Positions 30,299 through 42,363 of a stretch of 64,000 nucleotides of DNA are shown piece by piece. The position numbers and the translations under genes were made by a program. Within the stretch, counting starts at the first letter, position 1, and each line of letters starts with the position of its first letter. The notes beneath the pieces are model-generated. The model saw only the letters and a program-made list of their open reading frames with translations, did no database searches and had not been told where the DNA came from. Source of the stretch: Psychromonas sp. MME1 (GTDB lineage: Bacteria > Pseudomonadota > Gammaproteobacteria > Enterobacterales > Psychromonadaceae); assembly GCF_041080865.1 (NCBI RefSeq), contig NZ_CP160906.1, forward strand, positions 310,001 to 374,000, written 5' to 3'.

Positions 30299-30687
30299 TA
30301 GGAAAGCTGATAAAGTTCTGTTTGAACGTATCGATATTAATATCAATATGTTTAAACGAAACGAAATTGTTCTCAATGATTAGAATTTATTCTAGTTATT
30401 GTAATCAAGCAAAAATAAAAAGTTCATTTTTCACGTAGTGAAATGTGAACAGTACGTATCTACTCAATCATATGATTGATAGGTGCACGAAAAACGAATG
30501 TTGTTTTTTGTATTGTAAAATATGAGAAATCGCAAGCGTCTTGGAAACGACATACAAAACAAAAATCAGTATTAAGTAGTGATGCCAAATGGTGTTGCCC
30601 ACTCAGACATTGACAAAAAGACGTCAATCTCTTGTTGGGAACAACACCTAAAACGCGTCACTGCGTGACACTTTTTAGGTGTTGTAT

Positions 30688-33576
<2,889 letters not shown>

Positions 33577-33685
33577 ACAACACCTAAGACGTGTTGATGT
33601 AACCAAGAAAAAGTACGTTTGCGACAATATATTTTACAACTTGCAAGATTAAAGAATAATAGACAGCTTTTCTAATTAACTTTTT

Positions 33686-33805
33686 AGCTTGGCGAACATA
33701 GCGCTGTGGTCCCACCTGATCCCATTCCGAACTCAGAAGTGAAACGCAGCTGCGCCGATGGTAGTGTGGGGTCTCCCCATGTGAGAGTAGGTCATCGCCA
33801 AGCGC
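33686..33805 (+). rRNA. rrf: 5S ribosomal RNA
   Basis: About 120 bases. The ends CTTGGCGA and TCGCCAAG pair as helix I. The core CCCATTCCGAACTCAGAAG and GATGGTAGTGTGGGGTCTCC are standard 5S sequence. Exact ends are approximate. A strong terminator follows. Confidence 0.95.
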
Positions 33806-33815
33806 CTAATAAACG

Positions 33816-33851
33816 AAAAATCCCTGTTGACGATGTCAGCAGGGATTTTTT
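33816..33851 (+). terminator. rRNA operon terminator T1
   Basis: A 16-bp stem (33816-33831 with 33835-33850, one T-G pair) around AATCCCTG/CAGGGATT with a GAT loop, followed by a T-run. Confidence 0.9.
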
Positions 33852-33970
33852 CTTTTTAGGGTACTGACGAGGATGACCTGCTCGAGAGTAGGGCGAGTAT
33901 CGCGATAGCGATGTGTCACGAGCTTCGGTGCTCTGCGACGACTTTCCATTGCTAGACACCTATTTAGAAG

Positions 33971-34000
33971 AAGCCCTGATAGAAATATCAGGGCTTTTTT
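33971..34000 (+). terminator. Second terminator T2 after the rRNA operon
   Basis: AAGCCCTGATA (33971-33981) pairs with TATCAGGGCTT (33986-33996) around a GAAA tetraloop and is followed by T residues. The stretch between T1 and T2 carries a short 5S-like GAGAGTAGG but no gene. Confidence 0.88.
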
Positions 34001-34040
34001 GCTTTTTAGAGACGATAAAAGTGGCCCATCAACGTCAAGT

Positions 34041-34123
34041 AAGGACTAATGGACCTTGCTCTCCTTCCCATTCCGAACTCAGAAGTGAAACGCAGCTGCG
34101 CTGATGGTACTTAGTTGCTCCTT
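34041..34123 (+). pseudogene. Divergent 5S rRNA-like fragment
   Basis: Bases 34067-34109 match 33721-33763 of the true 5S gene at 42 of 43 positions (C to T at 34102). The sequence on both sides is unrelated to 5S. The flanks could still pair (AAGGACTAA at 34041-34049 with TTAG at 34111-34114 and TCCTT at 34119-34123), so it might fold as a 5S-like RNA or simply be a decayed gene copy. It lies between terminator T2 and a small CTTGAA/TTCAAG hairpin at 34129-34145. Confidence 0.6.
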
Positions 34124-34308
34124 GTTTCCTTGAACCTCGTTCAAGTATTTCTGTTTATTTATGAGCTACTCGAATATTGGCTATAAAATAGATCTACGCA
34201 GTGGCATTCAAATCATGTGATAGATAGGGCAGAATGATGCGACAGCATCTTGTCATGAGCGGGTGAGTACTGCTACCCCTGTTCCGCCAGCGCCCTTCTT
34301 TGCCTATA

Positions 34309-34470
34309 ATACCAATTCCGATAAATAGCTGATCTATTTTACTGGTTAAAACAACTTACTGCTGCGTTGTAATTTTCGCAAAGGGAATAACCATTTACGT
34401 CAAATTACGCCTTGAATTAAGCTGTTTTTCCTGCGCAAAATCTAGATCACATACTTATCGGAATTGGTAT
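34309..34470. repeat. MITE-like element with perfect 16-bp terminal inverted repeats
   Basis: ATACCAATTCCGATAA (34309-34324) and its exact reverse complement (34455-34470) bound a 162-bp element with no coding frame. The interior matches the degenerate copy at 18151-18240. I cannot define a target-site duplication with confidence. Such non-coding repeats are usually moved by a transposase encoded elsewhere. Confidence 0.75.
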
Positions 34471-34624
34471 AAATAATAAGATAGCCCCAGTCCGTCTTTA
34501 AGGGTTGTTTTTTTTATTACTGGCGTTTGATTGCGATGAATACTGGAACATTGGATATAGAGTGTAGTTACGTGTGGCATTCCATTATGGCGAGTGTAGC
34601 GAAATACTATTCCGTATTATTAAT

Positions 34625-34699
34625 TGGTGTCCCCTACAAGAATCGAACTTGTATCTAAAACTTAGGAGGTTTTTGTTTTATCCATTAAACTAAGGGGAC
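34625..34699 (-). tRNA. tRNA-Arg (CCT)
   Basis: A 75-base cloverleaf read on the minus strand. The acceptor arm is GTCCCCT/AGGGGAC followed by A and an encoded CCA. The D arm is GTTT-AATGGATA-AAAC. The anticodon stem AAAAC/GTTTT has loop CTCCTAA, giving anticodon CCT for AGG codons. The T arm is ACAAG-TTCGATT-CTTGT. Confidence 0.95.
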
Positions 34700-34746
34700 A
34701 TCATGATAATATGCTGATTTTATAGGTGTAATGACATTATTACAAT

Positions 34747-34780
34747 TAAAAAGCCCGTTGATAGTGATATCAACGGGCTT
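34747..34780 (-). terminator. Intrinsic terminator after ilvD
   Basis: A 13-bp perfect stem, AAGCCCGTTGATA (34751-34763) with TATCAACGGGCTT (34768-34780), loop GTGA, followed on the minus strand by a T-run. It lies 25 bases beyond the ilvD stop. Confidence 0.92.
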
Positions 34781-34805
34781 TATTATATGCGATTTACTAT
34801 CGTAC

Positions 34806-36644
34806 TTACTTAATTTTGCTTAAGTCTCGTACCGCACCTTTATCTGCAGAAGTTGCCATCGATGCATAAACTTTCAGTGCTGTTGAGACGTAACGTTGAC
34901 GATCTCGTGGTTTCCAGCCATGCGCATCCATTTTGATACGACGCTCTGCTAGGAGTTCTTCAGAAACTTGCAGCGTAATATCACGAGTAGGGATATTTAT
35001 AGCAATGATATCGCCATTTTCGATTAAACCAATTACACCGCCTGCCGCTGCCTCCGGGGAAACGTGACCGATAGAGAGTCCCGATGTTCCTCCAGAGAAA
35101 CGTCCATCAGTAATTAATGCACATTTTTTACCAAGCCCCATGGATTTTAAGTAACTGGTTGGATAGAGCATTTCTTGCATGCCTGGTCCACCCTGTGGGC
35201 CTTCATAGCGTATAACTACGACGTCACCTTCGACTACATCGCCACCTAGAATTGCGGCAACAGCATCATCCTGGCTTTCATATATTTTAGCTGGACCTGT
35301 AAAGGTAAGATTGTCATCATCAACGCCAGCTGTTTTGACAACGGCACCATCAATAGCCATATTACCAAATAATACAGCGAGACCACCTTCGCGGCTAAAA
35401 GCATGGTCGATTGAGCGTATACAACCTGCTTCACGATCGTTATCCACAGTGTCCCAACGACATGATTGACTGAATGCTTGCGTTGTGCGAATACCTGCAG
35501 GGCCTGCACGATAAAAATCAATTATTTGTTGATCTGTCGTTTGCATAATATCATATTTGGCCAATTGCTCTTTCATTGTTGGGCTTATGATCGTAGGTAT
35601 ATCGCTGTTCAATAAGCCTGCACGATCTAACTCACCAAGGATAGCCATTACACCACCCGCGCGGTGTACATCTTCCATATGATACAGTGGTGTAGAAGGA
35701 GCGACTTTACAAAGTTGTGGTATACGGCGCGACATTTCATCCATGTCAGCGACGGTATAATCTAGTTCTGCTTCCTGTGCACAGGCCAATAAATGTAGAA
35801 TGGTATTGGTTGAACCACCCATTGCAATATCGAGTGCCATCGCATTCTCAAATGCTGGTCTGCTTGCTATTGCGCGCGGTAATACAGAGTAGTCATCTTG
35901 TTCATAGTGGCGACGTGTAATATCGACAATATGACGCCCTGCATCTAAAAATAGTTGTTCGCGATCTGCATGAGTAGCAAGCATTGAACCATTACCTGGT
36001 AAAGATAGCCCTAATGCTTCCGTTAAACAGTTCATCGAGTTTGCGGTGAACATACCTGAGCATGAACCACATGTCGGGCAAGCACTGCGCTCAACTTTAT
36101 TAAGATCTTCGTCGGACACATTCTTATCAGGTCCCATCACCATAGCATCAACCAAGTCAAGTTTTATGATTTGATCTGAAAGCTTGGTTTTACCTGCTTC
36201 CATTGGTCCACCTGAAACAAAAATAACGGGAATATTAAGGCGTAGTGAAGCCATTAGCATTCCAGGCGTTATTTTGTCACAGTTAGAAATACAGACAATT
36301 GCATCGGCACAATGGGCATTAACCATATATTCGATTGAATCAGCAATAAGATCACGAGAAGGAAGGCTATATAACATTCCTGAGTGTCCCATTGCGATAC
36401 CATCATCAATAGCGATAGTATTAAACTCTTTAGCAATACCACCAGCAGCTTCAACAGCACCAGCTACTAGTTGTCCCATATCTTTTAAATGTACGTGGCC
36501 GGGAACAAATTGGGTGAATGAGTTTGCAATCGCGATAATGGGTTTACCGAAATCATCATCTTTAACGCCAGTCGCACGCCATAAAGCGCGTGCACCAGCC
36601 ATATTGCGTCCATGAGTGGAGGTTTTTGAGCGATATTGTGGCAT
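34806..36644 (-). CDS. ilvD: Dihydroxy-acid dehydratase
   Basis: Iron-sulfur enzyme dehydrating dihydroxy acids to the 2-keto acids of valine and isoleucine. It is 612 residues. Cluster cysteines are in [13 protein letters not shown] and [16 protein letters not shown], and the C-terminal [19 protein letters not shown] is the substrate/Mg block. The frame opens at 36674, but AAGGA six bases before the ATG at 36644 and the family start [15 protein letters not shown] decide the start. Third gene of ilvGMD, 99 bases after ilvM. Confidence 0.97.
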   Translation of the reverse strand: MPQYRSKTSTHGRNMAGARALWRATGVKDDDFGKPIIAIANSFTQFVPGHVHLKDMGQLVAGAVEAAGGIAKEFNTIAIDDGIAMGHSGMLYSLPSRDLIADSIEYMVNAHCADAIVCISNCDKITPGMLMASLRLNIPVIFVSGGPMEAGKTKLSDQIIKLDLVDAMVMGPDKNVSDEDLNKVERSACPTCGSCSGMFTANSMNCLTEALGLSLPGNGSMLATHADREQLFLDAGRHIVDITRRHYEQDDYSVLPRAIASRPAFENAMALDIAMGGSTNTILHLLACAQEAELDYTVADMDEMSRRIPQLCKVAPSTPLYHMEDVHRAGGVMAILGELDRAGLLNSDIPTIISPTMKEQLAKYDIMQTTDQQIIDFYRAGPAGIRTTQAFSQSCRWDTVDNDREAGCIRSIDHAFSREGGLAVLFGNMAIDGAVVKTAGVDDDNLTFTGPAKIYESQDDAVAAILGGDVVEGDVVVIRYEGPQGGPGMQEMLYPTSYLKSMGLGKKCALITDGRFSGGTSGLSIGHVSPEAAAGGVIGLIENGDIIAINIPTRDITLQVSEELLAERRIKMDAHGWKPRDRQRYVSTALKVYASMATSADKGAVRDLSKIK

Positions 36645-36743
36645 TTGAGTTCCTTGTGTATTGATAATAAACATCGCTTTATGCGTGTTATTTGTTCATT
36701 TATTATTAACTGATTTAAACAGATAAGAAGTCATTTAACAAGC

Positions 36744-37001
36744 CTATGCGCTAGCCTGAATTTTTATATTTTGTGTTAATATGACAACTTGCGATACACC
36801 GAATGTTTTTTCTAACTGCTTCGTTAATAGATTAATTGGCCGCTCACTACAAACCGTTATCGTAATATGTAGTGATTCTTCGTTTTGTGTTGTCTCTGCA
36901 TTTAAATTTTGCACAGTAAAACCACGGTGTCGACAGATCCTTAATATGCGCTCTAGAAATTCAGGGCTATTATTACCCTGAATAATTAAAAAATATTTCA
37001 C
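36744..37001 (-). CDS. ilvM: Acetolactate synthase isozyme II small subunit
   Basis: An 85-residue single-ACT-domain regulatory subunit. The fold is recognisable from [21 protein letters not shown], which matches the IlvM pattern, and from the length (E. coli 87). It overlaps the ilvG stop by four bases (ATGA), so the two subunits are translationally coupled. Confidence 0.93.
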   Translation of the reverse strand: MKYFLIIQGNNSPEFLERILRICRHRGFTVQNLNAETTQNEESLHITITVCSERPINLLTKQLEKTFGVSQVVILTQNIKIQASA

Positions 37002-38653
37002 GATAAGCTCTCCATCATTTTATCATTTGCTGCACCCGGTGGAACAAGCGGCCAGACATTATCTTCTTCTGAAATAGAGACATGAAGTAGATAAGGACCT
37101 TCACTTTCTAATAGCCGTTTTAACGCGGATTGTATCTCCCTTTTGGCAACAATCGTTTCTCCTGGTATATCAAAAGCACTCGCAAGTGTTACAAAATTAG
37201 GATTGTCGGTTAAAATAGTTTCACTATAGCGTCCCTCAAAAAATAATTTTTGCCATTGTCGTACCATACCTAAGCGTTGGTTATCAATAAGCACTATCTT
37301 AATGGGTAGTTGTTGGCGTTTAATTGTGCCAAGTTCTTGTACATTCATCATAAATGAGCCGTCACCAGAAACCGCAATCACGGTATCATCAGGTCGTGCT
37401 AGCTTTGCTCCTACTGCAGCAGGAATGCCAAAGCCCATTGTGCCTAATCCTGAACTAGAAATATGATCTTTAGGGTTGCTAACAAACATATGTTGTGCAA
37501 CCCACATTTGATGCTGCCCAACGTCGCTGCAGATGACCGTGTTCTTAGGCATTGATTTGGATAATTGATTGAGCAGTGCTGGTGCGTATATCCGTTCTCC
37601 TGGATGATTATAATTCAATGCAAACTTATTCTTCATACTGACTATATTTTTTTGCCATGCACTAATGAATGTTTCAACTTCAAGGGCGGGTAAAATTTCC
37701 TTGAGATCCTCGCAAATGGCAAGATCGGCTTTACGAATTTTATTAATTTCGGCGGCGTCAATATCAATATGGATAACTGCCGCATGACTGGCAAATTCAT
37801 CGAGCTTTCCCGTTACTCGATCATCAAATCTTGCCCCGACAGCAATTAATAGATCACATTCTTGGATGGCTAAATTAGCTGCTTTACTACCATGCATGCC
37901 GACCATGCCCATGAAATATTCTGAGTCATGTGCGATAACACCAATTCCTTTCAAAGTACAGACGCTCGGAATATAGGTGTAGGCAATGAAATTACGCAGT
38001 TCTTGAGTCGCATCAGCCATACCAACGCCGCCACCGATATAAAGTAAAGGCTTACTAGCTGAGCGGATCATCTCCCTCGATTTTTTGATTAAAAAAGGAT
38101 CAATTGGGTGTTTTTTATGCTGCTTTTCTTGTTTGTTAAATAAAGCGTAATCGACGATATCGGCTAGTTGAATATCTTTAGGGAGGTCAATTAATACAGG
38201 CCCTGGACGTCCTGTTGTAGCTATTTCAAAAGCTTGATCAAAAATATCGGAAAGTTGATCAATACTTTGTACCATAAAACTGTGTTTGGTACAGGCTAAA
38301 GAAAGCCCTAATACATCTATTTCTTGAAAGGCATCAGTACCAATTAAGTGGCTATGAACTTGCCCTGTGATAGCAATAATAGGAATCGAGTCAAGTAGGG
38401 CGTCTGCCAGGCCAGTAATAAGGTTTGTTGCCCCCGGGCCAGAAGTGGCAATACATACACCTACATTACCAGTTGCGCGTGCATAACCAATTGCTGCCAT
38501 AGCAGCACCTTGTTCATGTCGACATAATAGATGCTCAATTTCTGCGTCATAAAGCGCATCATAAAGTGGCATTATGGCACCGCCAGGATAGCCAAAGACT
38601 TGTTTGATCTGTTTTTGTTTTAATATTTGTACAACGAAATTGGCACCGTTCAT
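36998..38653 (-). CDS. ilvG: Acetolactate synthase isozyme II large subunit
   Basis: Thiamine-diphosphate enzyme making acetolactate and acetohydroxybutyrate, the first shared step of branched-chain amino acid synthesis. It is 551 residues. Landmarks are [16 protein letters not shown], the catalytic Glu in [19 protein letters not shown], and the ThDP motif [14 protein letters not shown]. The frame extends 40 codons upstream to 38773, but AGGAAG before the ATG at 38653 and the family start MNGANFVVQ fix the start. The gene is uninterrupted. I found no obvious leader peptide rich in Ile, Leu or Val upstream. Confidence 0.96.
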   Translation of the reverse strand: MNGANFVVQILKQKQIKQVFGYPGGAIMPLYDALYDAEIEHLLCRHEQGAAMAAIGYARATGNVGVCIATSGPGATNLITGLADALLDSIPIIAITGQVHSHLIGTDAFQEIDVLGLSLACTKHSFMVQSIDQLSDIFDQAFEIATTGRPGPVLIDLPKDIQLADIVDYALFNKQEKQHKKHPIDPFLIKKSREMIRSASKPLLYIGGGVGMADATQELRNFIAYTYIPSVCTLKGIGVIAHDSEYFMGMVGMHGSKAANLAIQECDLLIAVGARFDDRVTGKLDEFASHAAVIHIDIDAAEINKIRKADLAICEDLKEILPALEVETFISAWQKNIVSMKNKFALNYNHPGERIYAPALLNQLSKSMPKNTVICSDVGQHQMWVAQHMFVSNPKDHISSSGLGTMGFGIPAAVGAKLARPDDTVIAVSGDGSFMMNVQELGTIKRQQLPIKIVLIDNQRLGMVRQWQKLFFEGRYSETILTDNPNFVTLASAFDIPGETIVAKREIQSALKRLLESEGPYLLHVSISEEDNVWPLVPPGAANDKMMESLS

Positions 38654-38816
38654 TAGTTTCTTCCTGAATTTAGTGAAGGTTGGACGTTGGTTTAAATTGT
38701 ATATTTGACAAGTTAATAGATACTTATTCTTAAAAAAGTGGGTCTTTATAGCAAAATACGGTGGCTTATTCAATATTTGTCACATTTCTTATTTGTTGCT
38801 AAAACGCGCTTAGTCC

Positions 38817-38843
38817 TTGATTAATTTCCTTTTACTTAATCAA
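38817..38843. promoter_or_regulatory. Inverted repeat in the ilvG-comM divergent promoter region
   Basis: TTGATTAA (38817-38824) and TTAATCAA (38836-38843) are perfect 8-base arms 11 bases apart. The pair lies about 50 bases before comM and 165 before ilvG, next to a comM-facing TATACT at 38859-38864. It could be an operator; being AT-rich, it may also be chance. Confidence 0.35.
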
Positions 38844-38894
38844 TGACCCAAAATAAACTATACTAAATTTTTATGTTTTTAGTATGGTTATTTT

Positions 38895-40409
38895 ATGTCG
38901 TTATCTTCATTGTATTGTCGTGCATTAATTGGTGTTGATGCACCAGAGGTGCAGGTGGAAGTGCACCTTGGGACTGGCTTACCTAGTTTTTCTTTGGTCG
39001 GGCTACCTGAAACATCGGTTAAGGAGGCTAAAGAGCGTGTCCGTAGTGCCATTATTAATAGCAATTTTAAATTTCCAAATAAACGCATTACCGTTAACCT
39101 CGCCCCTGCTAATTTATCAAAAGAGGGGGGGCGTTTTGATCTGGCTATTGCATTGGCTATTTTAATCGCCTCTGAACAGTTAACGGATTGCAAAATAGAT
39201 AACTTTGAGTGTTTTGCCGAACTTGCATTATCGGGGCAGCTACGCGCAATCGATGGCATGATCCCCTGTGCACTAGCTGCTAAAAGCCAGCACCGTCAAT
39301 TGATAGTTTGTAATCAAAATCAGTATGAAAGTGCCCTAACGGGGGTAACGGCATTTGTTGCAGAGACGCTTAGTGACGTTTGTGCTTTTTTACAAGGTGT
39401 AAAAGAGTTACCTAAAGCACAGGCAAATAGGCCGCTTAAAACCACTAAGGAAGCAGATTTTTGTGATGTTTTAGGTCAAGAGCAAGCTAAGCGGGTGTTA
39501 GAAATAGCAGCTGTTGGCGGGCACAATTTACTATTAGTTGGCCCTCCTGGTACTGGTAAGAGCATGTTGGCCGAACGTTTTATGGGATTATTACCAGAGT
39601 TGAACGAGGCGCAAGCATTGCAGACAGCATCTATATATTCTGTATGCGGTAAACAACGTGATAATTGGTATTTACCTCCCTTTCGCTCGCCACATCACAG
39701 TGCTTCTTCCGTTGCGCTAGTTGGTGGAGGAGGAAAACCGAAACCCGGAGAAATATCCTTGTCTCATAATGGTGTCTTGTTCTTAGATGAATTACCTGAA
39801 TTTCCAAAAAGTGTACTAGATAATTTGCGTCAGCCCCTAGAAACAAATAAAGTGACCATTTCTCGTGCCGCCAATCAAGTGACATTTCCTGCAAATTTTC
39901 AATTAATAGCAGCGATGAATCCGAGCCCTTGTGGTCATATTAGTGGTGAGTTGAGGCGCAGTACACCGGATCAAATATTGCGCTATTTAGGTCGTTTATC
40001 GGGCCCTTTTTTAGATAGGTTTGCATTATCAATAATGGTGCCACTACTGCCAAAGGGGATGTTAGCGGCATCACAGGCTGGAGGATTAAACAAAGGTGAA
40101 ACGACAGCAGAGGTAAAAGCAAGAGTGCAACAGGCTCGTCATATACAAGTATCACGACAACAATGCCTTAATAATGGATTAACTACACAGGCGATTGCTA
40201 ATGTTTGTCAATTAAGTTTTAAGGATGCTGAATTTTTAGAGAATGCAATTAATAAAATGGGGCTATCTGTGCGATCTTGGCATAGTATATTAAAAGTAGC
40301 GAGGTCAATTGCGGATCTCGCTGGTAGTGAAGATATCCAACGTGCACATTTATTAGAATCTTTAAATTATAGAGCCATGGATCGTTTGTTAAAAAGTGTT
40401 GCTAATTAA
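38895..40409 (+). CDS. comM: ComM/YifB AAA+ ATPase (Mg-chelatase-like)
   Basis: Ring-forming helicase that promotes branch migration during natural transformation. It is 504 residues. The N-terminal Lon-protease-like domain (about 1-170) includes GTGLPSFSLVGLPETSVKEAKERV. The AAA+ core has Walker A GPPGTGKSMLAERF, Walker B LFLDELPEF and the FQLIAAMNPSPCG block, with a C-terminal Mg-chelatase-like domain. It is divergent from ilvG, exactly as yifB is in E. coli. Confidence 0.95.
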   Translation: MSLSSLYCRALIGVDAPEVQVEVHLGTGLPSFSLVGLPETSVKEAKERVRSAIINSNFKFPNKRITVNLAPANLSKEGGRFDLAIALAILIASEQLTDCKIDNFECFAELALSGQLRAIDGMIPCALAAKSQHRQLIVCNQNQYESALTGVTAFVAETLSDVCAFLQGVKELPKAQANRPLKTTKEADFCDVLGQEQAKRVLEIAAVGGHNLLLVGPPGTGKSMLAERFMGLLPELNEAQALQTASIYSVCGKQRDNWYLPPFRSPHHSASSVALVGGGGKPKPGEISLSHNGVLFLDELPEFPKSVLDNLRQPLETNKVTISRAANQVTFPANFQLIAAMNPSPCGHISGELRRSTPDQILRYLGRLSGPFLDRFALSIMVPLLPKGMLAASQAGGLNKGETTAEVKARVQQARHIQVSRQQCLNNGLTTQAIANVCQLSFKDAEFLENAINKMGLSVRSWHSILKVARSIADLAGSEDIQRAHLLESLNYRAMDRLLKSVAN

Positions 40410-40415
40410 TGGCAT

Positions 40416-41267
40416 TTATTTTTTTAGCATTGGAAAGTGATTGATTGCATTGATGGTTTCCGTTGATAACGTTGGATTGTTAAGTTTTAAAATATGGCGT
40501 TTGTCGAGCGATAATTCATGTAAAATATAGCTGAAATTTTGCTCAAATAATTTATTTGCAGTTCCATTTTGCTGTAAACGGTTGAGCCCTAACTCTAAAC
40601 GTTCTGCTAACATTTTATTGTGCGGATTAACAAAATAGAATAGTGGAAATGGATAATAAATAACGATATTTTTTTCAATTGCTAAATCTAGCGTATCATA
40701 TTCAATAAATTCTCTATTTATTTCATTTGCACCTCTGGCAAAACAAGTAAAGCGTTCTTTAGCGAGTTGCTGAAAGAGGAGTTCATACTTGAAGGTAGTT
40801 GCCACGTTAAAACCATTCGTTTTTAATATTTCAGTATCGGGCCAGTTGGTTTGCTGTCCAATCGTGATGTTTTTTTCAATCCACTCTACTTGGTTAGTGA
40901 TGTTATCAAATATATGCTGGTTGCCCTCTTTGATTAAACAGATACGATAACCGAGTAACCCTTGCATAATGGGAATACGAATAACGAGAGCATTTTTTTC
41001 TCTTTCTTCGGTGGCAATAAAATGGCCGACATCGAGTTTTCCATTGGAAATTTCTTTAAGCGCTCTGTCTTGCGGCATAGGGTGCGATGATATTATTTCA
41101 TAGTCGCCATACTCTGCTTTAGTTATATCTAATGCCTGAAATAACGTAGTGCTAATTAAATTGGGCTTGTATAATGTATGCTCCCAGACGACTACTTTAG
41201 TTATACCTGCATGGCTAACAGAGCAAATTAGCATCATAATTAAAACGAATATCTTTTTTTGTTTCAT
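40416..41267 (-). CDS. Periplasmic solute-binding-like protein (paralogue 1)
   Basis: A 283-residue exported protein with a signal peptide (MKQKKIFVLIMMLICSVSHA). The mature part resembles bacterial extracellular solute-binding proteins of family 3: KVVVWEHTL, DVGHFIATEEREKNALVIRIPI and GYRICLIKEG. No permease or ATPase gene is nearby, so it may be a sensor or orphan binding protein; the ligand is unknown. It is about half identical by eye to the gene at 41307, sharing ITIGQ, WPDT, LLFQQL and YYP-PLF-FVN blocks, so the two arose by tandem duplication. Confidence 0.78.
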   Translation of the reverse strand: MKQKKIFVLIMMLICSVSHAGITKVVVWEHTLYKPNLISTTLFQALDITKAEYGDYEIISSHPMPQDRALKEISNGKLDVGHFIATEEREKNALVIRIPIMQGLLGYRICLIKEGNQHIFDNITNQVEWIEKNITIGQQTNWPDTEILKTNGFNVATTFKYELLFQQLAKERFTCFARGANEINREFIEYDTLDLAIEKNIVIYYPFPLFYFVNPHNKMLAERLELGLNRLQQNGTANKLFEQNFSYILHELSLDKRHILKLNNPTLSTETINAINHFPMLKK

Positions 41268-41306
41268 CTTTCATACTCCTGCGCCATAGCATAAATAGTT
41301 TGCATA

Positions 41307-42185
41307 TTAATCCTGGAGTAAATGTTTATTTCTAAATCTTTGAGTGGGTTCGCGCATTGCTTCAACTGTTTCATCTGATAACGTCGGGTTGTTTAAATCA
41401 ATAACGGTACGTTCAGTGAGTTTCAGCTCTTTGATTATAGGTGCATATACCTGCTCAAACATACTATCAAATTCACCCGATTCAATTAATCGTTGTAGCC
41501 CTAATTGCAATCGTGCTGCCAGCTCAGGGCGAGACTTATTAACAAAGAAAAATAAAGGCAGCGGATAGTAGATCATCAAGTTCTTTTCGATAATGATTCC
41601 TTGCTCTTTATATTTCAAATATTCAGCATAAACTTCGCTAGTTCCTCGACTAAAGCAATCAAAACGTCCTCGAATTAATTGTTGGAAAAGTAACTGTTTT
41701 TTATGGGTTGTTTGCACCGAAATATGATTAGCGCGTAAAATAGTGGTGTCAGGCCAATCTTGATGTTGTCCAATTGTGATATTTTTTTCGATTAATTGAT
41801 GTTTATTTTTAATACCATCAAAAATGGTTTGATTACCTTCTTTAATGAGGCATATACGATAACCCATCAGTCCACTTAGCCCAGGAATACGTATAGGGAT
41901 AGCAACTTCTTCTCGTTCTTTCGTAGATCCAAAAACGGCGATATCCAGTTTTGAATGTTCTAATTTGGCTATCTCTACTAATGAACGCCCTTGCTCCATT
42001 TGAGCCGATGCAGTTAATTCATAATCACCATACTCAGGTATAGTTACCTGTAAGGCTCTTTGTAAATAATCCATCATAAGTCTATCTGGGTTATTATAAA
42101 GGCTTTCCCATACTTTTATTTTGCTTACCTGTGCTGAACTGAGAGAGCAATACAGTAGTAGAAAAAAACTCAGATATTTTACCAT
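41307..42185 (-). CDS. Periplasmic solute-binding-like protein (paralogue 2)
   Basis: A 292-residue exported protein with a signal peptide (MVKYLSFFLLLYCSLSSA). Same fold and landmarks as its neighbour: KIKVWESLYNNPDRL, SGLMGYRICLIKEG, IGQHQDWPDTTI and IIIEKNLMIYYPLPLFFFVN. It lies 39 bases upstream of paralogue 1 on the same strand and is likely co-transcribed with it. Ligand and function unknown. Confidence 0.78.
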   Translation of the reverse strand: MVKYLSFFLLLYCSLSSAQVSKIKVWESLYNNPDRLMMDYLQRALQVTIPEYGDYELTASAQMEQGRSLVEIAKLEHSKLDIAVFGSTKEREEVAIPIRIPGLSGLMGYRICLIKEGNQTIFDGIKNKHQLIEKNITIGQHQDWPDTTILRANHISVQTTHKKQLLFQQLIRGRFDCFSRGTSEVYAEYLKYKEQGIIIEKNLMIYYPLPLFFFVNKSRPELAARLQLGLQRLIESGEFDSMFEQVYAPIIKELKLTERTVIDLNNPTLSDETVEAMREPTQRFRNKHLLQD

Positions 42186-42306
42186 TATTTCCCCTTTTAT
42201 TTATTGGTGCTGATACTTAACTATAGATTGTTTATTGAATATAGATGAAGGAAAAATACTAATAAGTAACGCTATATCACAAGGTTTTAGGATAATAAAA
42301 TGTCAT

Positions 42307-42334
42307 AAAAAAGGAGATATCAAAAAATATCTCC
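42307..42334 (-). terminator. Intrinsic terminator after valS
   Basis: GGAGATAT (42313-42320) pairs with ATATCTCC (42327-42334). On the minus strand a run of six T follows. It lies 30 bases beyond the valS stop. Confidence 0.88.
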
Positions 42335-42363
42335 CCTTTATAATTAGCATATCAATGCTAATG

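Noticed and set aside
36184-36615. 143-codon antisense frame over ilvD
   Set aside because: Composition follows the complementary strand of a conserved enzyme.
38654-38894. Leader peptide for ilvG attenuation
   Set aside because: No short frame rich in Ile, Leu or Val with a following terminator hairpin; the 40 codons ahead of ilvG look like non-coding extension.
38888-39259. 123-codon antisense frame over comM
   Set aside because: It lies entirely opposite a well-conserved gene and its product has no recognisable features.
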